A DNA stretch of 64,000 nt from Haematobia irritans (Eukaryota; Arthropoda; Insecta; Diptera; Muscidae): positions 76,788,003-76,852,002 of the forward strand of contig NC_134398.1 of NCBI RefSeq assembly GCF_050003625.1, in the 5' to 3' direction. Shown piece by piece: positions 36,849-47,906 of the stretch. Within the stretch, counting starts at the first letter, position 1; each line of letters starts with the position of its first letter. Below the pieces are notes generated by a model. That model saw only the letters and a list, made by a program, of their open reading frames with translations, did no database searches and had not been told where the DNA came from. The position numbers were made by a program, and so were the translations under genes.

Positions 36849-37742
36849 CTAGTTTTTTGAAACAGTTATATCGACTAATTTCTTGTAGTTTATATTGAGT
36901 TCTTGAATACCCTCCCCAAAGATATTAGAGAGTTCTTCAATACCGCTGCTTTTACCACACATTAGTTTATTTTCGGCATTCCAGTAGAAGGTTCTTCCGT
37001 CTGTTACTAGCTGATCTCCTCTTACTCCTATTTTCTTTTCTTTGTTCAGCTTCTGCAGCTCTTTTTTGAGTATTAACATGGCTTTTTTCTTCTGCAGTCT
37101 TGTTCCACTTAGATCACGTTCTATGTATATCGATGAGCCGGCCAAAAACTTTGTACACTTGAAGACTTCCGTCACATCTCTGCCAGAATTAAGCTCCACA
37201 ATTACTGTCATTTTTTCTTTAGTCTCATGTACCTTTTTGATGTTCTATATTTCTGGCTCATTGTTCATTTTCAAAGTTAATCGGAAGAGTTTTTTCACAG
37301 CTCCATACAACGACTTTTGGGTAGGTAGACCTCTCACTATTAGTCTACTTCGCCCTAATTGGTCCTCTAATTTTTGTAGTCTTCTACTATTTTCCTCATT
37401 CGTCTCCCTTAAAGTTTTAACTTCCGCCCGCAACTCCTCATTTTCGTTCGTCAGACGTTTAATATCTTCTTTAACATATTCAATACTGCTTTTGATATCG
37501 AGTATATCGGATTTTGTAGGTAGATTTTCTAATTTTTTGTCCAATAAATTAGACATAGAATCCTGCATCATCTTCATCAGTTCCACAGTAGACATACTTC
37601 CTACCATAGCGGAGTTGTCTGGTGATGTTTCCATCAGTTTACGTTTCGCATTTAGTTCGCTGCGCCCCACTGTGGTAGCTTGTAAATTTGATTGTGGAGT
37701 TGACATATTTTTAGGGGCAAATATTATTTGTTTATTAAACAA
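36849..37742 (-). CDS. LINE ORF1 (coiled coil + RRM-like), one in-frame UAG
   Basis: One reading frame of about 297 codons, interrupted by a single TAG at 37245-37247. Candidate starts are 37742 and the Met at 37706 (MSTPQSN). The N-terminal region is followed by a heptad coiled coil (about residues 55-135: KRLTNENEELRAEVKTLRE), then an RRM-like region starting RSRLIVRGLPTQ and continuing after the TAG with VIVELNSGRDVTEVF and a Lys-rich segment. The fold order matches nucleic-acid chaperone ORF1 proteins of L1-like LINEs. It ends at TAG 36849-36851, directly after a slippery heptamer. The internal TAG could be a mutation of this copy or a readthrough site. Confidence 0.8.
36852..36858 (-). 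promoter_or_regulatory. Putative -1 ribosomal frameshift heptamer A AAA AAC
   Basis: In the ORF1 frame the codons TCA AAA AAC are followed by TAG. The last A of TCA plus AAA AAC gives the X XXY YYZ heptamer. Slipping back one base gives AAA AAA CTA, exactly the ORF2 frame, which is then open through the endonuclease and RT. The downstream 40 bases are AT-rich with no obvious strong stem; the stop codon next to the heptamer may itself assist. Confidence 0.7.
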
Positions 37743-38390
37743 TTTTTTTCTTTTAGAAATGTCAACCAGATTTTGACGCCTACGTGTTGGTGGTGAAGTT
37801 CAAATTTTTTTTTTTTTTTTTATTAAACGATGTAATATTTATGGTCGTAAATTAATTTCTATAAAATCTTTTGTTGCAATTTTTTAACATGTTATTATTT
37901 ACCGCATCAGTTCAATTTGAAAGTGGTAACGAACCATATAATTTTAACAGTAATAAGTCTTTTAGCATATTTTTAGGATCATCATATGTTCTTCTTATTT
38001 TTCAATGATTTTATCTTTTGTATACGATGTTGTAATTTCATATGAGGGTGGCAACGACGGACGAAACCATTATTTGTCAGACTGAATAGAACAGCTGTTG
38101 CTAATAAACAATCGTCACTACTCTTTTAACTTTTGAGTCATTTGTAAACAAAGCACTTTCCAGTCAAAATTTTGTAAATTGTGATAATTAAAATTGATTT
38201 AATATTCAAAGTGATCAATAGATTGGCCGCACTTCAACACTATCCGCTGCTCCTTCACAAAATCTATCTCTGTCCCTTCGATTGTATAGGATATCGGCTC
38301 AATTACAATGTATAGCACGGAAAATCCAGGAGCCACCCAACACTATGACCACTATCCGTAAGAACTTCACTCAAACTCCGAAACAATTAT

Positions 38391-41360
38391 ATGGGTTTCT
38401 ATGAATGGAGATTGTGAAGTCGGCAAATTGTGGGTTGTTGCAGAAAACAAAAACAACAACATCTTGCTAGCAAATGCCCTGGTAACAACAAATGAAGAGG
38501 GACTTATACCAGTTCGAGTTTTGAATTTATCTGACCATCAAGAGCAAATTGGAAAATTTTCGGACATTGGCAAATGTACTCCTGCCGAAGCAATAGTCAA
38601 CTTGGAAAGCAAATCGCCAAAGAAGCATAATGAAGTGATGACAAATCTGGAAGGCTATGTCGAAACTTGGACACGTCATCTATCACCGTCCGAGAAAAAT
38701 AAAGCCAAGAAATTGTTATGGAAAAATGCCTCCGCCTTTGCCATTGAGAAGAAAAATCAAGGGAGAACATCTGTGGTGAAGCATGAAATAAATACCACAG
38801 AAGAAAGACCCATAAAACAGGCACCACGAAGTGTCCCTCTAGCAAAACGAGATGAAGTTCAAAAGCTCGTTAAGGAAATGGCAGAAAGTGGTGTGATCGA
38901 ACCATCATCAAGTCCTTGGTGCTCGCCAGTTGTGCTGGTCAAAAAGAAAGATGGAAGTACCCCATTTTGCGTGGACTACAGAAAATTGAATGATGTTACC
39001 AAAAAGGACAGTTATCCGCTTCCACGCATTGATGACACGTTGGACACACTAGCCGGAACAACATGGTTTTCCACGCTTGATTTGCAGAGTGGATATTGGC
39101 AAGTAGAGATCGCCGAGAAAGACAGCTTTTGGCGTTAATGGCGGTCTTTGGCAATTCAATGTAATGCCATTCGGGCTCTGCAATGCTCCGGCTACGTTCG
39201 AGCGATTGATGGAGCGGGTGCTAAGGGGTTGCATTGAAAGACGTTATCCAGCAATTTTCAGCTGCTGGTCTACGACTTAACGCCAAGAAGTGCTCGCTTT
39301 TCCACCGAGACGTTAAGTACCTGGGTCATCATGTTACAGCAGAGGGCATATCCACCGATGAAGTCAAAATTCAAGCAGTAAAAGATTGGCCACGTCCACG
39401 GAATCTCCACGAGTTGCGCAGCTTCCTTGGTTTATGTACATACTACAGGCGTTTCGCCAGCATCGCCGCAAGCCTCCATAAATTAACGCAAAAAGGTACG
39501 AAGTTCCAGTGGAGTGAAGAACAGGAACAGTCATTTCATCATCTAAAAGAACTTTTATGTTCAACTCCTGTTCTGGCGTATCCTATTCCTGGCGAAAAAT
39601 TTGTTTTGGATACAGATGCTAGTGCGAACGGAATTGGTGGTGTGCTATCTCAACAGATTGACTGTAAAGAAAAGGTCATCGGATATTTTAGCCGAACGTT
39701 ATCCAAGCCCGAGAAGAACTATTGCGTAACAAGAAGAGAGCTGCTTGCTGTCATAGAAAGCGTAAAGCATTACCACAAATACTTGTATGGATAGAATTTC
39801 TTGCTAAGAACTGACCATTCAGCTCTACGATGGTTGCTTCAATTCAAGAATCCGGAAGCTCAGCTGGCACGTTGGATAGAAAGACTCCAAAGCTATGATT
39901 TCAGTATCGAGCATAGAAAAGGTGGCAAACACGGCAACGCGGACGCCTTGTCACGTCGACCTTGTTTTGTCGAGTGCAAACACTGCTCGAAAGCTGAACA
40001 TAAGGAAGAAATCGTGGATATCAGGCTGTTGCACGTCGAATCTGGAGTGGACTGGCCAGCAGAACAGCGTAAAGATCTCATTTTGAGCGAAATTATTTCG
40101 GCGAAGGAAGAAGATAAGAAACCCAGTAAGAAAGACATCGCAGTCGAAAGCCCACTTATGAAATCATACTGGGCTCAATGGGACAGTCTATGTCTGGTCA
40201 ATGGAACCCTTCAACGTAAATGGGAAAGCGAAGATGGAAAGAGCAGCCGAAATTTAATAATCGTACCGGATTCTAAAATAAGAGATGTTTTGACGGAATT
40301 CCACAATGGACCTAGTGGAGGTCACTTGGGAATAAACAAAACAGCCGAGAAAGTGAAGCAACGATTCTACTGGGTTGAATGCCAGAAATCAATTGCTGAA
40401 TGGTGGCAAATTGTGAGAAGTGCATAAAGGCGAAAGGGCCAAGACGAAAAAGTAAAGGTCTTATGCAAGAGTATAGGCCAGGAGCGCCTTTTGAAAGAAT
40501 AGCAATGGACGTTGCAGGGCCTTTCCCAGTAAATGATTCTGGAAATTGATATGTCCTTGTGGTCATGGACTACTTCAGCAAGTGGCCAGAAGTTTATGCC
40601 ATTCCTAACCAAGAGGCGAAGGCGATTGTAGATGTAGTCGACAAGAACTGGATATGTCGCTACGGAGTGCCGACCGAGATACACTCAGACCAAGGAAGAA
40701 ATTTTGAATCGGCCATATTCAAAGAGATGTGTGACTCCCTTGGTATCAAGAAAACAAGGACTACGCCATTGCATCCGCAGTCCGATGGCATGGTAGAAAG
40801 GTTTAATCGCACTCTGGAAGAACATCTTCGAAAGGTGGTGGATAACGGCCAACGAGACTGGGACGATCATATACCAAAGTTTTTGCTGTCGTATAGATCA
40901 GCCATACATGATTCTACGTCGAACACCGGCCAAGGTCCTATTCGGAACGGAATTGAAGTTGCCCGGAGATTTGATATTCGGCGCTACACCCAATGAGCTC
41001 GCCATGTAAGAAACCAGTAACGACATACCAAACGCATTTGGTAAAGTTCAAGAATCAGTACGAAACAAAATAAAAATGGTCAGCAACAGGATGAAGGCGA
41101 GATATGATCGTGCAGCGAACACTGAGGGCTTTAAAGAAGGACAACTGGTTCTGCTATTCAACCCGCAACGAAAGAAAGGATTATGTCCTAAACTACAAAC
41201 ACAGTGGGAAGGCCCATATAAAGTCATCAAGAAGATCAATGATGTTATATACCGCATTCAAAAGGACGACAGCCCAAGGTCAAAATTGAAAGTTGTTCAC
41301 CTGGAACGTTTGGCTCCTTACGGAACGGGTTCTGTGCCTATTCGGGACGAACAGGCTTAA
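38391..41360 (+). pseudogene. Ty3/gypsy-type Pol: RT, RNase H, integrase (broken)
   Basis: Continues from the protease after the LINE. RT: RPIKQAPRSVPLAKRDEV, GVIEPSSSPWCSPVVLVKKK, FCVDYRKLNDVTKKDSYPLP and FSTLDLQSGYWQV. A small deletion near 39128 shifts frame. The catalytic YLDD block is missing: LRGLH (near 39230) runs directly into the downstream [19 protein letters not shown]. RNase H: FVLDTDASANGIGGVLSQ (39601 onward) and REKNY-type region; TAG after YLYG at 39792-39794. Integrase: GHLGINKTAEKVKQRFYW, a stop at 40425-40427, a stop near 40548, the core with MDV, HSDQGRNF and SDGMVERFNRTLE, a further shift near 40995, and a C-terminal domain (WEGPYKVIKKIND) ending 41360. At least five lesions: clearly dead. 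Confidence 0.9.
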
Positions 41361-41371
41361 GCGGGAGGCAG

Positions 41372-41607
41372 TGTTACGAATTTGATATTTCTAGATTTAA
41401 GTTTATTTAAATTAGTTTCCGTTAATTTAAATTTCAAATTGTAACGATAGAATTACGTCATAACTTGTTAGAGTCATTTCTTTATTTTCTAGTACTTTCA
41501 TCTTTTGTGTTCTTAGTTTTCCAATCGTTCATTGTAAAAGTAACACCTTTTGTTTTACTGTTTTAATTATCGGGTAATTAAATACGCCTCAATATAAAAA
41601 CGTAACA
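41372..41607 (+). repeat. Ty3/gypsy-type 3' LTR (short form)
   Basis: 236 bp, the partner of 31260-31488. Preceded by a purine tract AAGCGGGAGGCAG (41359-41371). It lacks the same promoter-bearing segment as the 5' LTR, so the deletion was present in the element that transposed. Confidence 0.88.
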
Positions 41608-41759
41608 ATAATTAGACGACATTAAGAAATACTGTTAGAATTTGTTTTTTTTTCTTCCTTTCGTTTTCGTAATAAATCAATTTCTTCGCTAAATGAGTGA
41701 TTTCCGTTGTGAAAGATAATAGCGTCAGTTTTGCGTTTTCAATTCAATTCTAATAGTAT

Positions 41760-42440
41760 TGTTACGTATGTGATAGTTCTAGATTTCAGTGTATTTAAAT
41801 TAATTTCCGGTAATTTAAAATTTAAAAATTATAACGATAAAATTACGTCATCACTTGTTCGAATCATCTTTATTTTCTAGTACTTTCCTAGACATCTTTC
41901 TGAATCGCTCATTGTAAAGTAACCCCTTTGCTTTGTTATCTTCATTTATTGTTATTGTTGTAGTAATATGATAACCATCTGCTGTTAAATTACGAGATAC
42001 TTGATAGGCAAAACTGTGAGCGACAGAAGCGACCAAGTGAGTGTTCTACATAGTTGTAGGCAAGTCTATGAACCTAATCTGACATGTGACATCTGCCAGC
42101 TACTAGAGGAATGTTCTAGATTGTTGTAGCCAAGACTATGAGCGTAAGCCGATAAATATGTGCGATATCGCCAGACATGTATGACATCTGCTTGTCGATT
42201 AATCGAGATGTTTGTAGGCCAGACTAATCAGAATTTTCGAAATCGTCATATCACGGTATATAAACCCCTTTCGAAGGAAGCTGTCAAGTCAGTCGTAAGC
42301 TAAAAGTCATACAGTACACATCGTAGAGCAAATAAGTGAAACCTATTGTTAAGCAAATAAATTGTAGATTGTCGTTATTTGAAAAGAACTGTGTTTTAAT
42401 TATCGGGCTATTAAACACGCCTCAATAGAAAAACGTAACA
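41760..42440 (+). mobile_element. Solo LTR, related long form
   Basis: 681 bp, TGTTACGTATG...AAACGTAACA, with a perfect GTAT target duplication (41756-41759 and 42441-42444). The outer ~180 and ~50 bases are related to the short LTRs on its left. The central ~450 bases, absent there, include a TATA box, an initiator and AATAAA (near 42355). It is best explained by LTR-LTR recombination of a longer element of the same family. Confidence 0.88.
42257..42294 (+). promoter_or_regulatory. Core promoter in the solo LTR (TATA + Inr)
   Basis: TATATAAA at 42257-42264 and TCAGTC at 42289-42294. The spacing from TATA start to initiator A is about 34 bp, near the usual arthropod arrangement. It predicts the U3/R boundary near 42290. 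Confidence 0.65.
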
Positions 42441-42444
42441 GTAT

Positions 42445-42812
42445 TGAAGACTATTTTTGAGATTTTATCTATAAGAAATTGCAACAAATAAATGCGTTTT
42501 GGTAAAAAAGACACATTTTTATTTGTAAATAAATGCATAAAACATATAGCTTCACATTAGTTGCTAATTAAATTGCACTTTTGTAATCTTTTTGCAAGTC
42601 CCTAAATAGTTTATTGCAGTTCCTAATCATTTGTTTACTTGCAAATATAATTGTGTTGGATTTGTAATTTGTTTGAATGTTACACCCTACATACTCAGCA
42701 ACTTGCACGTTTTTTTGTAATTAAACGTGCAGCTTTCTTTAGAATTTATAGTTATTGAATAGAAAATGAGAAATGTAAATTTAAAAAAACATCATCCTAT
42801 GGTCAAATGTAT
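42445..42812. other. No recognisable gene
   Basis: AT-rich sequence. Nothing supportable seen. Confidence 0.5.
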
Positions 42813-42945
42813 TCCAAATTGATGTCAAAAATAGGTTACGTATATGGCGCTGGTATGAGGAAAAGAGGAAATGGTATCGTCACTCTTTCCTCAAGAAAGG
42901 TCGTTGGATCACTGTATGAAATTGAGAGAGGCAGCGAATTTTTTA
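42813..42945 (+). pseudogene. ZGPAT-like exon scrap
   Basis: CCAAATTGATGTCAAAAAT, GGTTACGTATATGGC, AGAGGAAATGGTATC and GGTCGTTGGATCACTG match 29100-29250 (the G-patch exon) with substitutions and a deletion that breaks the frame. It stops abruptly at the GCAGCGAA shared with 29240. A partial copy of the G-patch exon, decayed. Confidence 0.85.
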
Positions 42946-45059
42946 TTTAAGCGTATACAAATTTATTTGCTTAAATGTTTACTACAACTAGTCTCAAAAA
43001 ATTTATAAATGTGACTAACTAGTAGCTTTGATATTGATAATTATATTAAATAGAGTTTAAAGAAATTAAAAAAAGGCCAGACAAAACAGATTCATTACGT
43101 GAATCTGCTCATCAGATCGTGCGGCTTGAAGCAGTTGAGTCTTCTTGTAATATCTGAAGTGTGTGTAAGTTTATTTGCCTCAACGTTGGTTTTTATCGCG
43201 CAATCTATTTTTTGCCTTTCGAAATAATAAGACGTTAGATGGAAATTAGTTTTAATATTCACAAAATTTTATTGAATAATTCTTTAGAATTTTCACTTAT
43301 ACCTATTGAGAGGAGAAATTCATTATATAGTAACAATAACAAACCGATGTGCAATAATTCACTCTGTGATGATACAATTTAATGTGCAATAAAGTTAATT
43401 CAACGTGATACAAAGAACCAATGTGCAATAACAACAATCAAGGAATTGTGCAATATGAGGTTTAAGATTAATTTTAGGTTTAATTCACTACTTTTAAGTA
43501 TTTAAAGTGTCTGGCACTTGAATTCATTGGCCCGCACTTCAATAATGTTTCACTTCATGTATGTTTCTTCAAAAATGGTTGGGTCAATGAGCGTCTTCCT
43601 AGAAAATCATTGTTTTATTTCTGTTTCTATGTTTATGTTATTTGTTATAAATGTTAATCCAAAAAAAAAAATCACTATTCCCTTCCGATACTTTACTTGT
43701 CGGGGGTGCGGAACGCGGGAAAACGATTTTAAGCAGTCGACGCGCGAAAATCAACTAACTTCATTTGATCATTTGTCAATGCCTGCAATCTTCCCACTAA
43801 ACGGAATCCACAGTGGAACCCATATGTGTGAATCCGCTGTTCAAATTAACTTTAAATTAACCACTCGTAAGCTCTAAGTAGAAAAATAATCATATTTGCG
43901 GTTCATTCTGGTTAAATCGCTCGACAAAGCGAAGGTCCAACAAAGGTCCATTACAAAAATTTACAATTCAAGTTAAATCCACGTGATTGTGAAAAGTGGA
44001 GTTATCAGAGAAATTTAATGAAAATCAAATTAAGGAAAAAAAGGTATTTACTTTAAACCAAATGGAATCGGAACGCATACACATTTTCGGATTTTTGTTT
44101 TATTTCTAGTCCCTAATAGAAAATCGTCATAAATACTTTCCTGAATCTCAGTGTGTTCCAGTGGTTAGAGTGTGTACCCAGAGACATTTAAGTCAGATCG
44201 AGAATTTTCTCTCATTTCCACATTCTGGCCAAAGTCACAATTGCCATTTGAGAATCACGTGGAAAACCATACCCTACCAGTTTTACGTGTAGTATTGCAT
44301 AACCCTACAGACGGTTATCACTAGAATCCTGCTTATTCTTTTTTAGAGCAAAGTAAGGCCTTTTTGTTTGGTAATTTTATTGCAGCCATTGAAATTGTCC
44401 AGATCCGGCTGACCCTATCTGAATATCTTGCGATATTTGCAACCGAACTTTAAGGTTAAGGGAGACACTCTACCTCCTGAAGTGTTTAAATAGACGGAGA
44501 AATCAGATGAGGACGTGGATGTGGATATCCTGGCTTGAATGATATCCATCAAATTTTCCACCAATGAATATCTTATATGGAAATCTAAGGATTACCCCCG
44601 GTGATTAGTATCCATTTGTGTGGAGACACAGAATTTAATTTTTTTTACCTTTGTATTTACCAATAGTATAAGAATTAGTAATAAGACTTATTTTTTATTC
44701 GCGCAGGGTAATGGAAAAAGTTTAGGAGAATTGTGGCCGATAGCAAAATTTTTACCCAACACATATTTACATTAATTCAGAACTACCAGAACACCAAAAA
44801 AAAAAAAAAGAAAAAAAAAACTCACCAACAACTATCATCGAGGCCTCGACGTTCAACTTATACAAATTTTTTGGAATTTGGGGTAAGTGAAATTTGGCTA
44901 TTTGTTATACATTGTCAATTTTATTGGTATAAAATTCTGTTAAATATGAGCCAACTTGAATGATTCTATAGATGGGAATTCTATGGAGACGTAATCGTCA
45001 TTAACCCCAATGAAAGAGATAAATGCTCAATTTTTTCTATTATAATTTTTTTCCATTTT
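42946..45059. other. 2.1 kb without recognisable genes
   Basis: Includes a 119-residue ORF at 43518-43877 (+) with no recognisable domain, and A-runs at 44797-44820. No repeat family identified. Confidence 0.5.
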
Positions 45060-46255
45060 TATACCCTTCACCACTACTGTGGTACAGGGTATAATAAGTT
45101 TGTGCATTTGTATGTAACGCCAAGAAGGAAAAGTATGAGACCCATCGTTTAGTATACCGATCGTCTTAGAATTAAATTCTGAGTCGATTTAGCGATGTCC
45201 GTCTGTCTGTCTGTTGATGTATTTTTGTGTGCAAAGTACAGCTCGCAGTTTTAGTCCGATTGTCCTAAAATTTGGAATAGGGTCCTGTTTCGGCTCAAAG
45301 ACGATCCCTATTGATTTTGGAAAAAATCGGTTCAGATTTAGATATAGCTGCCATATATATTTTTCACCGATCTGGTCATAATTGGCGTGTATATCAACCG
45401 ATCTTCCTCAAATTCCGTACATCCGAATATTTTGTGAGTCTCAAAAAACTTGCAAAATATCAGCCAAATCGGTTCAGATTTAGATATAGCTCCCATATAT
45501 AGCTTTCGCCCGATTTACACTCATTTGCCCACAGAGGCCAATTTTTTGCTCCGATTTAGTTAAAAATTTTGCATAGGGAGTAGAATTAGCGTTGTAACTA
45601 TGCGTGCCAAATTTGCTTGAAATCGGTTCAGATTTGGATATATCTCCCATATAAAGCTTTCGCCCGATTTACACTCATATGACCACAGAGGCCAATTTTT
45701 AACTCCGATTTAGTTGAAATTTTGCACAGGGAGTAGAATTAGCATTGTAGCTATGCGTGCCAAATTTGGTTGAAATCGGTTCAGATTTAGATATAGCTCC
45801 CATATATATGTTTTCTGATTTCGACAAAAATGGTCAAAATACCAACATTTTCCTTGTAAAATCGCCACTGCTTAGTCGAAAAGTTGTAAAAATGACTCTA
45901 ATTTTCCTAAACTTCTAATACATATATATCGAGCGATAAATCATAAATAAACTTTTTCGAAGTTTCCTTAAAATTGCTTCAGATTTAAACGTTTCCCATA
46001 TTTTTTTACTAACATTGTGTTCCACCCTAGTGCATTAGCCGACTTAAATTTTGAGTCTATAGATTTTGTAGAAGTCTATCAAATTCTTCCAGATCGAGTG
46101 ATATTTAAATGTATGTATTTGGACAAACCTTTATATATAGCCCCCAACACATTTGACGGATGTGATATGGTATCGAAAATTTAGATCTACATAATGGTGC
46201 AGGGTATAATATAGTCGGCCCCGCCCGACTTTAGACTTTCCTTACTGGTTTTATT
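45060..46255 (+). mobile_element. DINE-1/INE-1-like element (plus orientation)
   Basis: Starts TATACCCTTCACCAC...GGTACAGGGTATAATAAG, then GTAACGCCAAGAAGGAAAAG, TCTGAGTCGATTTAGCGATG and GTCCGTCTGTCTGTCTG, close to remembered DINE-1 5' features. Monomers of about 153 bp with ATCGGTTCAGATTTAGATAT follow. The 3' part (TAGCCGACTTAAATTTTGAG) ends in CGGCCCCGCCCGACTTTAGA and CTTTCCTTACT. No coding. Confidence 0.8.
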
Positions 46256-46318
46256 TTAATTATCGTCTGTATTATTATTATTATCAGCAGTATAACATTA
46301 AACTTTTTCCTGTTTTCT

Positions 46319-47906
46319 TATACCCTGCACCACCCTGCACCACTTTATAGATCTAAATTTTCGATACCATATCACATCTGTCAAATGTGTTGGGTGCTAT
46401 ATATAAAGGTTTGTCCCAAATACATACATTTAAATATCACTCGATTTGGACAGAATTTGATAGACTTTTACAAATCTATAGACTCAAAATTTAAGTCGGC
46501 TAATGGACTAGGGTGGAACACAATGTTAGTAAAAAAATATGGGAAACATTTAAATCTGAAGCAATCTTAAGGAAACTTCGCAAAAGTTTATTTATGATTT
46601 ATCGCTCGATATATATGTATTAGAAGTTTAAGAAAATTAGAGTAATTTTTTCAACTATTCAACTAAGCAGTGGCGATTTTACAAGGAAAATGTTGCTATT
46701 TTTACCATTTTTGTCGAAATCAGAAAAACATATATATGGGAGCTATATCTAAATCTGAACCGATTTCCACCAAATTTGACACGCATAGCTATAATGCTAA
46801 TTCTACTCCCTGTGCAAAATTTCAACTAAATCGGAGCAAAAAATTGGCCTCTGTGGACAAAGGAGTGTAAATCGGGCGAAAGCTATATATGGGAGCTATA
46901 TCTAACTCTGAACCGATTTGGATGATATTTTGCAAGTTTTTCGAGACTCATAAAATATTGGGATGTACGGAATTTGAGGAAGATCGGTTGATATACACGC
47001 CAATTATGACCAGATCGGTGAAAAATATATATGGCAACTATATCTAAATCTGAACCGAATTTTCCAAAATCAATAGGGATCGTCTTTGAGCCGAAACAGG
47101 ACCCCATACCAAATTGTAGGACAATCGGACTAAAACTGCGAGCTGTACTTTGCACACAAAAACACATCAACAGACAGACATACAGACAGACATACAGACA
47201 GACGGACATTGCTAAATCGACTCAGAATTTAATACTAAGACGATCGGTTTACTAAACGATGGGTCTCAGACTTTTCCTTCTTGGCGTTACATACAAATTA
47301 GAGGTGTGCACGTGCCACGAAATTGTCGTGACTCACGAAAATTTTCGTGACTCACGCGTGAGTCGTGAGTCACGCTGAAGGCAACGGCGTGAGTGTGCGT
47401 GAGCGTGATTAACCAATCAAATGTCGTGCGTGAGCGTGAGTCACGAAAATGGTATCGTCGTGAGTGTGCGAGAGTACCAAATTTCGGAAAAACACGCTCA
47501 CGAAAATAATCCCGCTTACGAACATAAAGTGCTTACGAGTTGAGTTCATTTATAATTTTAGTGACATCCTAGGTGTTAAGAGTTTTATATTGCTCTCGTT
47601 TTTTATCATACTCATGTTTTTAGTCAGGTTCTATAGGTAAATTACTCATAAAATTATTCGTGAGTCACGAGGTTTTTCGTGAGTCACGAGATTTAAAAGA
47701 TTTTCGTGCGTGAGTGTGCGTGAGTACCATTTTTCTTTTCGTGAACGTGCGTGAGCTTGAGTCATACCTAAAAATATCGTGCGTGAATAAGATTTCTCCG
47801 TCGTGAGTGTGCGTGAGCGTGAGCAAAATATTACTCACGTGCACACCTCTAATACAAATGCACAAACTTATTATACTCTGTACCACAGTAGTGGTGAAGG
47901 GTATAA
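46319..47906 (-). mobile_element. DINE-1/INE-1-like element (minus orientation), carries a hAT MITE
   Basis: Reverse complement of the preceding unit, lying head-to-head with it across about 60 bp. Its outer end reads ACCACAGTAGTGGTGAAGGG then TATA near 47906. It is interrupted at 47299-47851 by a hAT-type MITE. ORFs on it are repeat products. Confidence 0.8.
47299..47851. mobile_element. hAT-type MITE built of CGTGAGTCACG-like repeats
   Basis: 553 bp with termini TAGAGGTGTGCACGTG and their exact inverse, flanked by the perfect 8-bp duplication ATACAAAT (47291-47298 and 47852-47859), the hAT signature. The outer ~200 bases on both sides consist almost entirely of GTGAGTCGTGAGTCACG/GTGCGTGAGCGTGAG variants; only the centre (about 47530-47650) is ordinary sequence. 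No transposase. Confidence 0.9.

Larger units (their letters stand above)
33378..38377 (-). mobile_element. Nearly intact two-ORF LINE, inserted in the gypsy element
   Basis: A 5.0-kb minus-strand non-LTR retrotransposon with a 13-bp target duplication CCGAAACAATTAT (33365-33377 and 38378-38390). Its 3' end is not poly(A) but AATAAAGAATAATTGAATTG followed by further TTGAA-type repeats (33378-33412 on the plus strand). The 5' untranslated region is 37743-38377. ORF1 (36849-37742) and ORF2 (33544-36666, open to 36861) overlap with ORF2 in the -1 frame. The clade is uncertain: the two-ORF plan, APE endonuclease and C-terminal Cys/His cluster suggest the I superfamily (Vingi/Nimb/Daphne-like) rather than Jockey. 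Confidence 0.92.

Noticed and set aside
43518..43877. 119-residue ORF
   Set aside because: No recognisable domain or gene signals; composition resembles the surrounding AT-rich DNA.
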